Origin: Bifidobacterium saimiriisciurei
Lineage (GTDB): Bacteria > Actinomycetota > Actinomycetes > Actinomycetales > Bifidobacteriaceae
Length of the DNA stretch: 64,000 nucleotides
Assembly: GCF_010667655.1 (NCBI RefSeq)
Contig: NZ_WHZU01000014.1
Coordinates: 1-64,000, forward strand
Direction: 5' to 3'
The position numbers and the translations under genes were made by a program. This document shows positions 9,409-20,400 of this stretch, one piece after another (the stretch's first letter is position 1; each line of letters starts with the position of its first letter). Below the pieces are notes generated by a model that was given only the letters and a program-made list of their open reading frames with translations, was not told the DNA's origin and made no database searches.

Positions 9409-10584
9409 CTATCGTTCGGCCGACGTCGTGTCGGAGGCCGGACCGACGCTTTCGCGGACGAGCAGCGACGTGGGCAACGCGATGACGTCGCCGTCGCCGG
9501 CCGGCGCGCAGCCGTCCGGCAGACGCAGCGCCGCCATGTCGGCGTCGCCGAAGGAATCCAGCGCATACAGTCCCGTTTCGCTCATGCGCAGCAGGGCGCG
9601 GACGCCGACCGCGCCGATCTGCGCACGCGGAATCGCGATGGTCGTCAATTGTGGACGAACCACTGCGGATATCGGCGAATCGTCGAACGCGATGACCGAT
9701 ATGTCGTCGGGAACACGGACGCCGTTCTGTGAGAACCACGCCATCATTCCGGCTGCCATCGCATCGTTGTAGGCGATGACGGCGGTCGGGCCGCCGGTCT
9801 CACGCCCGTGCGCGGCCAATGCGCGGGCGGCCTGTTCGCCGCCCTGCGCCGACGATTCCACCGGCCCGATGCGATGCACCGTCAGTCCCATGGACCGGCC
9901 GATGGAACGAACGGCGTGCAGACGCGAACGATCCGCCCATGAATCCGGACCGGAAACATACGCCACGTCGGTATGACGATTCGACGCCAATAACGACAGC
10001 GCCTGACGGGTGCCGGCGGCGACGTTCGGCACGATGCTGGAGACCGCCTCCGACGGCCGGTTGAGCACCACCATGGGCACGCGGCGGGCGAGATGGGCTA
10101 TGCGGTCGGCGTCCATGCGGTCGGAGGCGATGAGAACGCCCCTCGATGTTTCGGCGATCTCCTCGACGAACGAGACCTCCCATTGGCTGCCGCGATTCGA
10201 TTCGATGACGCTGATGGCGAGGCCGGAGGCGTACGCCTCGTTCTGTGCGCCACGCAGCAGGGCCGACGATTCGGCCGCGTCCTTGACCACGAGGCTGATG
10301 ATGCCCGAGCTCCTCATCGGACGCTTGCGATACGGACGGTACACGTAGCCGAGCCGATCGGCGGCCTGCCGAATCTGCGCCACGGTGGCGGGATTCACCC
10401 GGTCGGGATTCTTGAACGCGCGCGACACCGTGGAAGGCGAGACGCCGGCTTCGGCGGCCACATCCACCAGACGCACGGACTGCGTGGACGGGGAAGCGGC
10501 CCTCGCGGATTGAGCGACAGATCGGCCGGCGGGCTGCGGGGAGGCAGACGCGGCATCCGTATCGTCATCGACCATACCGACCAT
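9409..10584 (-). CDS. LacI family transcriptional regulator (rhamnosidase locus)
   Basis: A DNA-binding repressor of 391 residues. After a 44-residue disordered Ala/Ser-rich leader comes the LacI helix-turn-helix VRLVDVAAEAGVSPSTVSRA followed by the hinge, then a periplasmic-binding-like sensor domain (SGIISLVV, VVLNRP, YNDAMAAGMM, VIAFDDSPIS). AGGAG sits five bases before the chosen ATG at 10584. The long leader before the HTH is unusual and leaves the start somewhat open. It lies 54 bases behind the GH78 gene, so it probably responds to a rhamnoside-derived ligand and controls that gene. The ligand is inferred only from context. Confidence 0.9.
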   Translation of the reverse strand: MVGMVDDDTDAASASPQPAGRSVAQSARAASPSTQSVRLVDVAAEAGVSPSTVSRAFKNPDRVNPATVAQIRQAADRLGYVYRPYRKRPMRSSGIISLVVKDAAESSALLRGAQNEAYASGLAISVIESNRGSQWEVSFVEEIAETSRGVLIASDRMDADRIAHLARRVPMVVLNRPSEAVSSIVPNVAAGTRQALSLLASNRHTDVAYVSGPDSWADRSRLHAVRSIGRSMGLTVHRIGPVESSAQGGEQAARALAAHGRETGGPTAVIAYNDAMAAGMMAWFSQNGVRVPDDISVIAFDDSPISAVVRPQLTTIAIPRAQIGAVGVRALLRMSETGLYALDSFGDADMAALRLPDGCAPAGDGDVIALPTSLLVRESVGPASDTTSAER

Positions 10585-10638
10585 GCCGTCTCCTCCCCCC
10601 GGCGTCATCCGCCGTGCCGCCGCGCTGCCTGAATCACC

Positions 10639-13449
10639 TCACATCTTAGCGGGCGGCAGCAGGATCTCGTGGCGGCCGGCGGCGAGATGCTCGGCGGCGA
10701 CCGCGCCCTGCGGGGTCAGCACCGTGGCCTCGGCGTGGTCGGGCACGTCGACGATTACGCGGACGGCGCCGGCGCTGGGGTTCGCGGCCGAGGCCTCGCC
10801 GGCCACGCGTTCGGCGCGCACGGCGATGGGCCCGCGCACGGTGGGCACGGTCGCGGCGGCCGAATCCACGGCACCGCGTTCACCGGGCTCGCCCAGCTGC
10901 GGCCGCACTTCGAACTCGGCGTAGCCGGGGGCGGTCGGCCTGATGCCGAGCAGGCCCTCGGGCAGCAGGTATGCGGGCGAGGCGGCCCACGGGTGCGAGT
11001 ACGTGGTGTTCGGCTTGTTCTCCACGTCCCAGGCCTCCATGGTGGCGCCGGCGCCCTTGTCGATCATGTTCATCCATGTGCGCAGGCCGTCGTGGGCGGC
11101 GATCAGCGCAGTGGCATCGGCGCCGAATCCCGCGGCGTACAGGCCGGCGAGATACACGCTGGCGGCGTAGACGCTGCATGCCATGCCCTTGCCACGCAGG
11201 AACGCGCCGACCGGTTCGCGCTGCGATTCGGGCAGCTCGGCGAACGCGAGCGCGAATGCCGAGGCATGCAGGGAATGGTGGTCGATGCGTTCTCCCGAGG
11301 CGCCATCCGTCAGGCCGTCCACGTAGGCGCCGGCTTCGGCGTCATAGAGGCGTTCGTGCATGGCGGCGCGCATACGGTGCGCGATGTGCGCGAATCGTTC
11401 GGCGTCGTCGTTTCGGCCGAGCGCGGCGGCGATATCGGCCATGTCGGCGAAGGTCTGCGACGACAGCGCGTTGATCACCGTATTCACGCGGCCGAACCGG
11501 AATCCGTCGCGTTCCACGGGCGGCCAGTCGATGAGGTCGCCGTCGGTGTGGCTGGATTCGCCCGGATCCTTGACGATCAGACCCGAGTCCTCGTCAAGAT
11601 GCCTGGTCGGCAGCAGCGTGACGAGATCGTCGTAATGGCCGGCGATCTGGCGGATCGAACCGGTGCGCATCCATGCGTCGTGGGCGGCGAGGATGAGGTA
11701 CAGCGGCCATTCGGTGGGCCAGGTGCGGTTGGCGATCAGCCAGTCGACGGAATATTCGGCGAGCGCGGGGGCGTCGTCGACGGCGAGGTGGGCGTGCTGC
11801 TGGAGCCATGCGTCGCCTTCGTAGGGCGCGCGTTCGCGCGTCCACGAATCGGCGTAGATGTTGCCGTTGGTCGATTCCATGGTGTTGCGGCAGAAGTTCC
11901 AGACGGTTTCCAACGTGGCGTTCGATGACGTGAACGATGCGGCGGAACGGTCGAACGGGTAGACGAGCGCGGCGGCCTCGATGCTGTCGGCGGCAGTGGC
12001 GTCGCCTTCGGCGCCGTCGACGCCGACGCCTGCCGCGAGATGACGCAGCGCCTCGGCCGAATCGACGGACGGGATGACTTCCACGTAGCGGAATACGCGC
12101 AGTCCCCATGTCTCCATGGTCGTCGGCGTGCCGCCGTCGCCGAGATGCCATGTGTCCTCGTAGTTGTTGAACGCGCTGAGATGCCACTTGACGGAGCCGT
12201 CGGGGTTCAGGACCTCGCCGTAGCGAATCTTGAGGTCGGCGGGCCCGTGGCCGGCGGCGCGCGTGATGCGTACGCCGCCTTCCCATGTGCGGCCGAAGTC
12301 GAGGATGAGATGACCGTCGTCGGTCAGACGGGATGATGCCGGGGCGTGGTACTGCACGGTCGGCTTGTCGGTGGGCGTGGGCAGCAGTTTTTCGAAGTCG
12401 CCGCGGACGGCGGCGGGCGTCCAGTCGGCGTCGTCGAAGCCGGCCGCCGCGAAGCCGAACGGGTAGTTCGCCGCCTGCACGTTCTCGGCCGGGGCTTCGA
12501 AATACTGGGTGCCGACGGAGGCGGAGTCGGGGTAGATGGTGGTGCCGGGCAGGGTGCGCCAGTCGGGGCCGGTGCCGTAGCGGGCGGTCTCGCCGTCGGC
12601 GAAGCATACGTCGAGCTGGGCGATGAACCGCTGGTCCTCGACGGTGTAGGCGAGCGCGCCGATGGCGTTGGAGTCGCCGGCGTTGAGGAGGCCGGTCACG
12701 TCGTAGCCGTCGTAGCGGGCCTCGTCGCCTATGGGGAAGGTCGGGCCGTAGCCGACGAACGTGCCGTTGACCCAGATTCTGTAGACGAACTGTCGGGCGG
12801 CGCGCGTGCTGGAGGCGGTCACGTTGAGCGTGGCCCAGACGACGGGCTTGTCGGGCAGATCGATTGCGCCGCGCAGGAACGCCCATCCTCGGGAGTTGTG
12901 CTCGTCGGCGGCCTTCTTGTCGCCGACGAAGAACGAGTCGTCGGTGGCGACGTCGTCTTCCTCGGGCAGATTGAATTCGGCGGATTCGTCGATTTGGCCG
13001 GGAGCCGCGGCGTCGGCGGGCACCCAGATGGGCTTGGCCTGCCAGTGTTCGCCGGCACCGGTGCCGAACGTCGCCGGACGAGACCATGCGGAAACGTGGT
13101 CTTCGCCGTCCCAGACGCGCACGGCCAGCCAGTAGCGCGTGGAGGCGGGCATGGCGAGCCCTTCGAGCGTGATGTCGGCGTCGCCGTCGTAGTCGCAGCG
13201 GCCGGAGTCCCATACCGTGTTGCCGGAGAGCGGATGGTCGGTGACGATGATCTGGTATGACGTCCAGTCGGCGGCCTTGGCGGCGGAACCGGCGGCGTCG
13301 AACCACCAGCGGACGGCGACCGTGGATTCAGGCGCCAGGTCGACCGGCTCGATACGGTCGTTGATGCGGATGTGTGCGGGAACGCCCGCCAGTTCGGCGG
13401 CGCCGGAAGCCGCGTCAAGCTCGGCGGCGTTGGATTCGTTGGAGTTCAC
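10639..13449 (-). CDS. Alpha-L-rhamnosidase, GH78
   Basis: Releases terminal L-rhamnose from plant glycosides or glycans. The 936-residue product has the GH78 architecture: an N-terminal fibronectin-like and carbohydrate-binding region (ASTRYWLAVRVWD), the lectin-like middle domain (LILDFGRTWEGGV), the (alpha/alpha)6 barrel with DSWTRERAPYEGDAWLQQ carrying the general-acid Glu, and the C-terminal TMEAWDVENKPNTTYSHPW segment before a beta-sandwich. No signal peptide is visible, so it acts inside the cell on imported substrate. I chose the GTG at 13449 because AAAAGAGC precedes it. Upstream ATGs lack a ribosome site. No transporter is adjacent. Confidence 0.88.
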   Translation of the reverse strand: MNSNESNAAELDAASGAAELAGVPAHIRINDRIEPVDLAPESTVAVRWWFDAAGSAAKAADWTSYQIIVTDHPLSGNTVWDSGRCDYDGDADITLEGLAMPASTRYWLAVRVWDGEDHVSAWSRPATFGTGAGEHWQAKPIWVPADAAAPGQIDESAEFNLPEEDDVATDDSFFVGDKKAADEHNSRGWAFLRGAIDLPDKPVVWATLNVTASSTRAARQFVYRIWVNGTFVGYGPTFPIGDEARYDGYDVTGLLNAGDSNAIGALAYTVEDQRFIAQLDVCFADGETARYGTGPDWRTLPGTTIYPDSASVGTQYFEAPAENVQAANYPFGFAAAGFDDADWTPAAVRGDFEKLLPTPTDKPTVQYHAPASSRLTDDGHLILDFGRTWEGGVRITRAAGHGPADLKIRYGEVLNPDGSVKWHLSAFNNYEDTWHLGDGGTPTTMETWGLRVFRYVEVIPSVDSAEALRHLAAGVGVDGAEGDATAADSIEAAALVYPFDRSAASFTSSNATLETVWNFCRNTMESTNGNIYADSWTRERAPYEGDAWLQQHAHLAVDDAPALAEYSVDWLIANRTWPTEWPLYLILAAHDAWMRTGSIRQIAGHYDDLVTLLPTRHLDEDSGLIVKDPGESSHTDGDLIDWPPVERDGFRFGRVNTVINALSSQTFADMADIAAALGRNDDAERFAHIAHRMRAAMHERLYDAEAGAYVDGLTDGASGERIDHHSLHASAFALAFAELPESQREPVGAFLRGKGMACSVYAASVYLAGLYAAGFGADATALIAAHDGLRTWMNMIDKGAGATMEAWDVENKPNTTYSHPWAASPAYLLPEGLLGIRPTAPGYAEFEVRPQLGEPGERGAVDSAAATVPTVRGPIAVRAERVAGEASAANPSAGAVRVIVDVPDHAEATVLTPQGAVAAEHLAAGRHEILLPPAKM

Positions 13450-13502
13450 GGTGTGCTCTTTTCTCAACATCATTGTTTGCGGATTTGCCAATGATGATAG
13501 AG

Positions 13503-13566
13503 AGCCGCACAAGCGGCTGCGGGTTTTGCACACCGTTTGCCGTTTTTGCCGTTTTTGCCATATGGC
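13503..13566. other. Hairpin and short tandem repeat between ptsI and GH78
   Basis: AGCCGC and GCGGCT form a small stem at 13503-13518. A tandem run of CCGTTTTTG-type units fills 13539-13560 and ends in CATATG. The run lies between the ptsI stop and the GH78 promoter region. It could be part of a termination zone for ptsI, but no convincing T-tailed stem is present. Confidence 0.3.
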
Positions 13567-13570
13567 ACGC

Positions 13571-15253
13571 TCAGTTTTCCCAAGTGGAGTGGTAGAAGTC
13601 GCCGTCGAGGGCCTTGGCGGCCTTCTCGCGGGCGTCGGCCAGCGTCCATTCGGCGAGTTCGGCGCGGACGTCGTCGAGGGCGACGGGGGTCATCGACAGC
13701 GAGCCCACGCCGAGGCCGGCGAGCACCACGGCCAGGTCGGGGTCGGCGGCAGCCTCGCCGCACACGCCGACCGGCATGCCGTACGTGTTGCCGGCGTCGG
13801 CGATGAGCCTGATGGCGCGCAGCACGGCAGGATGCCATGCGGTCTGATAGTTGGCGACCGAGCCGAGCGTACGGTCGGCGGCGAGCGTGTACTGGGTCAG
13901 GTCGTTGGTACCGATGGAGACGAAGTCGGCCACCTGCGCCACCTTGTCGGCCATGAGGGCGATGGACGGCACCTCGGCCATCACGCCCACCTTCTTCAGG
14001 CCGAAGCTTTTGCCGAGCTTGACGAAGTAGGCGGCCTCACGCTCGTCGGCGACCATCGGGGCCATGACCCACAGGTCGGCGTCGGTCCTGGCGTCGGCGG
14101 CGGCGAGCGCCTTGAGCTGGCCTTCGACGACGTCCCTGTGCACGCGCAGGGTGCGCAGGCCACGCAGACCGAGCGCAGGGTTCGGCTCGTCCTCCGGGGT
14201 GAGGAACGGCAGCGGCTTGTCTGCGCCGGCGTCGAGCAGCCGGGCCACGACCTTCTTGCCGGGGAAGCGGTCGAGCAGCGCGGCGTAGGCTTCGGTCTGC
14301 TCCTCCACGCTCGGCGGTTCGGCGTTGCCGAGGAACAGGAATTCGGTGCGGAGCAGGCCCACGCCTTCGGCGCCGTATTCGAGCGCGGAATCGGCGTCGG
14401 CCGGGCTGCCCACGTTGGCGAGCAGCGGAATATGGGCACCGTCCTTGAAGACGCCGGGCTTGCCGCGCAGCTCCTTGGCCTTGGCGGCCTTGGTCTTGGC
14501 GCGTTCGGCGGCGGCGATCTGCGCGACCATATCCTTGACGGCAGCCGTGGGCCTGGTGGTGACGGCGCCTTCGGCGGCGTTGACGATTACAATCTCGCCA
14601 TCCGTCAGATCGTCGGCACCGGCTGCGGAGACGACGGCCACGATGCCGCGGGCGCGGGCCAGGATGGCGGTGTGCGAGGTGGGGCCGCCCTGCGAGGTGA
14701 CGATGGCGAGCGTCTTGCTCAGGTCGAGCGCGGCGATATCCACAGGCGACAGGTCCTCGGCCACGAGCACGAACGGGGTCTCGCTGTAGGGCACGCCGGG
14801 CGCGGGCACGCCCCTGAGGCCGGCGATGACGCGCTGGCCGACGTCATGCAGGTCGGCGGCGCGTTCGGCCTGGTAGCCGCCAAGTGCGGCGAACACGGCC
14901 TCGACGGCGGCGAAGCCTTCGAATACGGCGCGTTCGGCGGTCTTGCCACCGGTGATGAGGTTGGTGATGTTCTGCGCCAGCGACGGGTCGGAGGCGAACA
15001 TGGCGATGGCCTGCAGGATCGGCGCGACCTTCCTGCCGTCCTTGTCGCCGCCGGCGGCCTCCTCGGCGCGCCTGCGCAGGTCGGCGTTCACTGCGGCCAG
15101 TGCGTCGGCGGCACGTTTGATCTCGGCCTCGGCGGGCACGCTTGCGGAACGCTGGTCATCCGGCGGCTCCGGCGGCGCGGCGGCCATACGGATGACGGGG
15201 CCGACCGCAACGCCGCGGCCGATGCCGACGCCGGTAATCTCTCGAGGATTCAT
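13571..15253 (-). CDS. ptsI: PTS enzyme I (phosphoenolpyruvate--protein phosphotransferase)
   Basis: Takes the phosphoryl group from phosphoenolpyruvate and passes it to HPr, the first step of all PTS sugar uptake. The 560 residues match the family. The phospho-histidine is His194 in GGPTSHTAILAR. The C-terminal PEP-binding barrel shows GLLRTEFLF, LDAGADKPLPF and GVCGEAAADP. The start at 15253 lies 14 bases after the holB stop and has no clear ribosome site, which suggests translation coupled to holB. No HPr gene is present beside it. Confidence 0.93.
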   Translation of the reverse strand: MNPREITGVGIGRGVAVGPVIRMAAAPPEPPDDQRSASVPAEAEIKRAADALAAVNADLRRRAEEAAGGDKDGRKVAPILQAIAMFASDPSLAQNITNLITGGKTAERAVFEGFAAVEAVFAALGGYQAERAADLHDVGQRVIAGLRGVPAPGVPYSETPFVLVAEDLSPVDIAALDLSKTLAIVTSQGGPTSHTAILARARGIVAVVSAAGADDLTDGEIVIVNAAEGAVTTRPTAAVKDMVAQIAAAERAKTKAAKAKELRGKPGVFKDGAHIPLLANVGSPADADSALEYGAEGVGLLRTEFLFLGNAEPPSVEEQTEAYAALLDRFPGKKVVARLLDAGADKPLPFLTPEDEPNPALGLRGLRTLRVHRDVVEGQLKALAAADARTDADLWVMAPMVADEREAAYFVKLGKSFGLKKVGVMAEVPSIALMADKVAQVADFVSIGTNDLTQYTLAADRTLGSVANYQTAWHPAVLRAIRLIADAGNTYGMPVGVCGEAAADPDLAVVLAGLGVGSLSMTPVALDDVRAELAEWTLADAREKAAKALDGDFYHSTWEN

Positions 15254-15267
15254 CGTGGTCACGGGAA

Positions 15268-16437
15268 TCACGCCGCGATCAGCGCGCAGAACAACGCCTC
15301 GAACACCAGCAGCGGATTGCCGTTGCCGGCCAGACGACGGCGGGCGACGGCGATGGATTCCAATCGTCCGATCGCGGCCTCGCGCGTCAGCCGCGAGGCG
15401 AGGTTCGCGATCGCCGTACGGTTCTCCTTGTTTATCAACCCGACCGCGTCCTCGGCGTTGTTCTGCAATACGGCCACGTCGCGGTACACGCTGGCGATGG
15501 AGTTCAATGCGCGGTCGAGCACGTCGCGGCTGCGGCGCGTGGTCCGGCGCTTGACGTCCTCCTTCTTGCCGAGGGCGTTGTATGCGCCTCGGATCTTCGG
15601 AGGAATGCGGTCCTTCTCCCCCAGCCCGTTGACGCGGCGGAAGTCGGCCTGCGCACGGGCGACCTGGCCTTCGATCTCCTCGGCGGCCTGCGCATTGGCG
15701 TCGGAGATGAGATGGTCGGCGAGCAGCACGGCGTCGGACGCCTTGGCGAGGTTCAGCACGCCGACGACGAGCGTGTCGCGGTCGGTCATCACACGCTCGT
15801 TGGTGGCATACAGTTTCGCGATGCCGATGTGGCCTTCCGCGAGCCGGGCGGCACGGGACGCCACGTGTTCGGTGAAGCGTCGGTCCTCGGGCAACGACGG
15901 GTTCACCGTGTCCATCAGGAACGCGGCGACGGCCTTCGTCGACGGCACGGCGAGGTTGACCACTCGCGTGCGCGAGCGGATGGTGGGCAGCACGTCCTGC
16001 GCGCTCGGCGCGCACAGCAGCCATATCGTGTGCTCGGCCGGTTCCTCGATTTCCTTGAGCAGCACGTTCGTGGTGCGTTCGAGCATACGGTCCACGTCTT
16101 CGATGATGATGATTCGCCACGGAGCGGTGGCCGGCATCTGTTCGGAGGTCTCGATGAGTCCTCGTACGGCGTCGATGCCGATGGTCACCTTGTCGGTGGC
16201 GAGCACGGTGACGTCGGGATGCGTGTTCGCGAGCACGTGGCGGCAGGTCGCGCATTCGCCGCAGCCGTGGTTCGGGCATTCGAGCGCGGCGGCGAAGGCG
16301 CGCGCCATGTTCGACCGGCCCGAACCGGCCGGGCCGCAGATCAGCCACGACTGGGCCACGTCGGCGGGGTCGTTCGCGATGCGGGAGAGCAGTTCGACGG
16401 TCGGCTTCTGCCCGACGATGGCATCCCACACGCTCAT
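15268..16437 (-). CDS. holB: DNA polymerase III subunit delta'
   Basis: A clamp-loader subunit that helps open the sliding clamp. The 389-residue product begins [17 protein letters not shown]. It has a degenerate Walker [14 protein letters not shown], in which Arg replaces the catalytic Lys, as is typical for delta'. The zinc-binding cysteines [12 protein letters not shown] follow. [10 protein letters not shown] and [12 protein letters not shown] are the Walker B and sensor-1 equivalents. The start overlaps the tmk stop by four bases (ATGA), the usual tmk-holB arrangement, so the two are translationally coupled. Confidence 0.92.
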   Translation of the reverse strand: MSVWDAIVGQKPTVELLSRIANDPADVAQSWLICGPAGSGRSNMARAFAAALECPNHGCGECATCRHVLANTHPDVTVLATDKVTIGIDAVRGLIETSEQMPATAPWRIIIIEDVDRMLERTTNVLLKEIEEPAEHTIWLLCAPSAQDVLPTIRSRTRVVNLAVPSTKAVAAFLMDTVNPSLPEDRRFTEHVASRAARLAEGHIGIAKLYATNERVMTDRDTLVVGVLNLAKASDAVLLADHLISDANAQAAEEIEGQVARAQADFRRVNGLGEKDRIPPKIRGAYNALGKKEDVKRRTTRRSRDVLDRALNSIASVYRDVAVLQNNAEDAVGLINKENRTAIANLASRLTREAAIGRLESIAVARRRLAGNGNPLLVFEALFCALIAA

Positions 16438-17120
16438 CGTGAATCCTCCCCGTAGCCGAGCAGGTCGTCGATGTCGACGCGGATCTTCGTCCATACGGTT
16501 TCGATGGGCTGGGCGGCGTCGATCACGCGGAACCGTTCCGGCTCGGCCTCGGCCAGGTCGAGGAAAGCGCGGCGCGTACGGTTCTGGAAGTCGTCGCCGG
16601 CCGATTCCATACGGTCCTCGTCGTGCTGGAGTCGGGCGTGTGATTCCGCAGGATCCATGTCGAGCAGATACGTGCGCACGGGCAGCAGGTTGTTCGTGGC
16701 CCACAGGCTCAGGTCGCGAATCTCCCTGGCCGTAAGTTCGCGGCCGCCGGCCTGGTATGCCAATGACGAATCGAGATACCGGTCGGTGATGACGACCTCG
16801 TCTCGCTGGAGGGCCGGACGGATGGTTTCGGCCACGTGCTGTGCGCGGTCGGCCGCGAAGATGAGCGCTTCGGCGCGCGGCGCGATGTCGGTGGGCGCGG
16901 CGTTCGCCGTGGTATTGGCATCGCCATCGGAGTTGGCATTCGACTCGGTCACGCCCTCAAGCAGCAGACGACGCAGCGCCAGCCCGAGCGGTGTGCCGCC
17001 GGGCTCGCGCGTGACCAGCACCGTGCGGCCGCGCGATTCGAGATACTGTCTCAGTCGTTCCACCTGCGTGGTCTTGCCGACGCCGTCGACGCCCTCAAAC
17101 GAAATAAACAATCCAACCAT
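16434..17120 (-). CDS. tmk: Thymidylate kinase
   Basis: Phosphorylates dTMP to dTDP. The 228-residue product has the P-loop [11 protein letters not shown] at its N-terminus, REPGGTPLG, and [11 protein letters not shown], the DRx motif of the nucleotide-monophosphate site. A short Asn/Ala/Thr-rich insert near residues 60-78 separates the first two segments. I chose [10 protein letters not shown] as start because the fold begins there. The longer open frame upstream has no family residues. It overlaps holB by four bases. Confidence 0.92.
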   Translation of the reverse strand: MVGLFISFEGVDGVGKTTQVERLRQYLESRGRTVLVTREPGGTPLGLALRRLLLEGVTESNANSDGDANTTANAAPTDIAPRAEALIFAADRAQHVAETIRPALQRDEVVITDRYLDSSLAYQAGGRELTAREIRDLSLWATNNLLPVRTYLLDMDPAESHARLQHDEDRMESAGDDFQNRTRRAFLDLAEAEPERFRVIDAAQPIETVWTKIRVDIDDLLGYGEDSR

Positions 17121-17417
17121 GCCCCTACCGTATCGACGCACCGCGATTTTTCCGGCCGTCATCCCGCCATCGCAATGGACGACGACACAAAATCCACGAT
17201 TTGGCACCGTCGTCCATCACCGAACGTCGATGACGAAATCAAGAACCGCGGAATTGCAACGTTTCTGATTCCCAATTGACGAATCGACGATGGATTGGCT
17301 GACATTTTGACGATTTTGCAGTCCAATCCATCATCATCACGCCATTTTCCAAGGCCTACGACGCAAAACGGGCGCAATCGCGTCCGAATCCACCAGGAAT
17401 GGCGTTGAACACCGACG

Positions 17418-20400
17418 CTACTTGGCCCTGGACTTCTTCTTGGCGGCGGAAGGGGCCTTGGCGACGACGGCGGGACGTTCGTAGCCTTCGTTCGCAACGA
17501 GCCATTCGATGTCCGACTTCACCGTGGATGCGGTGGAGCCGATCTTCTCGGCGATGCGCGTATTGGCCCATCCCTTGCTGGCGTACTTCTTCACCTCGGC
17601 ACGGCGTTCGGCGCGCTTCGCCTCCACGGCGCTGACCTTCGGCGTGGCCTTGGCGGACGACTTGGCGCCCGCCTTGCCCTTCGCACCACCGCGCCCACGG
17701 CCGCGACCGCGCGTGGACGGCCCCGCGGCACGCTTCTCGGCGAGCAGGCGGAATGCGTCGGCCGGGTCGATGGACTCGGGCGAATACTGCCTCGGCAGCG
17801 TGCGGTTGGTCTCGCCGTCGGTGATGTAGGCGCCGAAACGGCCGTCCTTGATGGTCACGGGCTTGCCGGTCTCCGGATCGTTGCCGAGTTCGCGCAGCGG
17901 CGGCTTGGCGGCGCCGCGGCCACGGCCGCGACCGTACTTGGGCTGGTCGAACAGCTCCTTGGCCTTGGCGATGTCGACGGTGAAGATCTCGTCCTCCGAG
18001 CCGAGCGAACGCGTCTCGGACTTGCCGTCGGCTCCGGTCTTGGTCAGGTACGGGCCGTAGCGGCCGTTGTTGGCCAGCACCACGGCCTGCGTGACCTCGC
18101 CGGTCTCGGCGTCGGTCTGCGGCAGCGTGCCGACCTCGCGCGGCAGCGACAGCAGCTTCAACGCGTCATCGAGCGAAAGCGCGTCGGGGTTCATGGTCTT
18201 GAACAGCGACGCCATCTTCGGCTTGGATGCGGCGTCGGCGCCCTTGCGGCGGGACGGACGCTTCTTCGGCGCGGCCTTGCCCTCCTTCGCGGCCTCCTCC
18301 TCGGCGGCCTTGGCGGCGGCGCGTTCGGCCTCGGCCTGCGCCTGCTGCTCCGGCGTGATGAGCGCCACGTACGGGCCGAACCGGCCCTTGCGCAGCTCCA
18401 CGGTACCGCCGGTCTTCGGGTCGGTGCCGAGCACGCGCGGCCCGCCGGAGTTCGTGGCGATGAGCTCATGGCCCACCTCGGGCGTCAGCTCGTCGGGCGC
18501 CAGCGTATCGGGCAGGGAGGCATGCTTCGGGTTGCCTTCGGCGTCGAGGTTCCTCGTGTCCTCGAGGTACGGGCCGTAACGGCCCACGCGCACATGCAGC
18601 CCGTCGCCGATGTCGATGGTGTTGATCTCGCGCGCGTCGATGTCGCCGAGCTGCGCGACCTGCTGCTGCAGGCCCTTGTGCGCCTCTTCGGCGGAGCCGA
18701 CCGTGCCCGAGCCGGTGCCGAAGTAGAAGTGCGTCAGCCAGTCCTTGCCGGTCTCCTTGCCGCGGGCGATCTGGTCGAGGCCGTTCTCCATCTGCGCGGT
18801 GAACTGGTAGTCCACATACTGGGGGAAGTTCGTCTCCAGAAGCTTGATGACGGAGAACGCCAGCCATGACGGAATCAGCGCACGGCCCTTCTCGTACACG
18901 TATCCGCGGTCGATGATCGTGGAGATGATGCTCGCGTACGTCGACGGGCGTCCGATCTCCTTGGCTTCCAGCGTCTTGACGAGCGTGGCCTCGGTGTATC
19001 GGGCCGGCGGCTGGGTCTCGTGACCGGCGGGTTCGACCTCGGTGGCGGCCAGTCGGTCGCCGACCCTCATCGGCGGCAGCGAGGCGTTCTCGGTACGGTC
19101 GGCCTTCTTGTCGTTCTTTTTGGCGGCGTCGGACCCGCCGTTGCCCTTGCCGAACACGCGCAGGAATCCGGGGAATTCGATGACCGTGCCGGACGCCTGG
19201 AACAGCGCCTCGCCGTGCGCGCCCGCCTCGGCGCCGAGCCGCACGGTGGCGGTCGAACCGGTGGCGTCGGCCATCTGCGAGGCCAACGTGCGCTGCCAGA
19301 TCAGCGTGTAGAGTCGCAGCTGATCCGGAGGTACGCGGGCAGCCAGCTCATCGGGCGAACGGAACGTGGAACCGGCGGGGCGGATGCATTCGTGCGCCTC
19401 CTGCGCGCCGGCCGTCTTGGTCACATACTGCTTCGGGCTGTCGGAAAGGTATTCCTTGCCGTAGATCGAACCGACGGCGCTGCGGGCGGCGGCGATGGCC
19501 TCCTGCGACAGCGTGACGGAATCGGTTCGCATATACGTGATGTAGCCGTTCTCATACAGGCCCTGCGCCGCACGCATCGTGGCGCGCGAGCTCATGCCGA
19601 GCCTGTTGCCGGCGGTCTGCTGCAGCGTGGACGTGGTGAACGGCGGCTGGGGACGACGACGATACGGCTTCGTCTCGAGCGAACGCACCGTGAATGGCTG
19701 CTCGCGCACGGCGGCGGCCACCTCGTTGGCCAGCGTCTCGTCCATGACGACCGGCGACTCCTTGGCCGCCGTCGCGGTCAGATGGCCATCGGCGCCGAAG
19801 TCCTTGGAACCGGCGAGACGGCTGCCGCCCAATGCCACGAGGCGGGCGTCGAAGCCGGCGTCGACATCGCCGGCCGCCGCACCGTTCGTGGCGACCAGCG
19901 TCGCGATGACATCCCAGTACGCGGTGCGCACGAACGCCATGCGTTCGCGCTCGCGCTCGACGATCAGTCGCGTTGCGACGGACTGCACGCGGCCGGCGGA
20001 AAGGCCCGGCCCGACCTTGCGCCACAGCACGGGGGAAAGCTCGTAGCCGTAGAGTCGGTCGAGCACGCGTCGGGTCTCCTGCGCATCGACCATGTTGTCG
20101 TCCACATCGCGCGTGGCGGTCAGCGATTTCTTGATGGCCTCGGGCGTGATCTCGTGGAAGACCATGCGCTTGACCGGCACCTTCGGCTTGAGCGTCTGCA
20201 CGAGATGCCACGCGATGGCCTCGCCCTCGCGATCCTCATCGGTTGCGAGGTAGAGTTCGTCGGCGCCCTTCAACGCGGACTTGAGCTCGGCGACGGTCGA
20301 CTTCTTGTTGTCGTTGACGATGTAGTACGGCTCGAATCCGTCGTTCACGTCGACGCCGAACTTGCCGAACTTCTCCTTGCGGCTCGGCGGCACCTGCGAA

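Noticed and set aside
13217..16735. Very long plus-strand open frame (over 1000 codons) opposite ptsI, holB and tmk
   Set aside because: Antisense shadow in a high-GC region; its protein is Gly/Val/His-rich without any family motif, while the opposite strand has complete enzymes.
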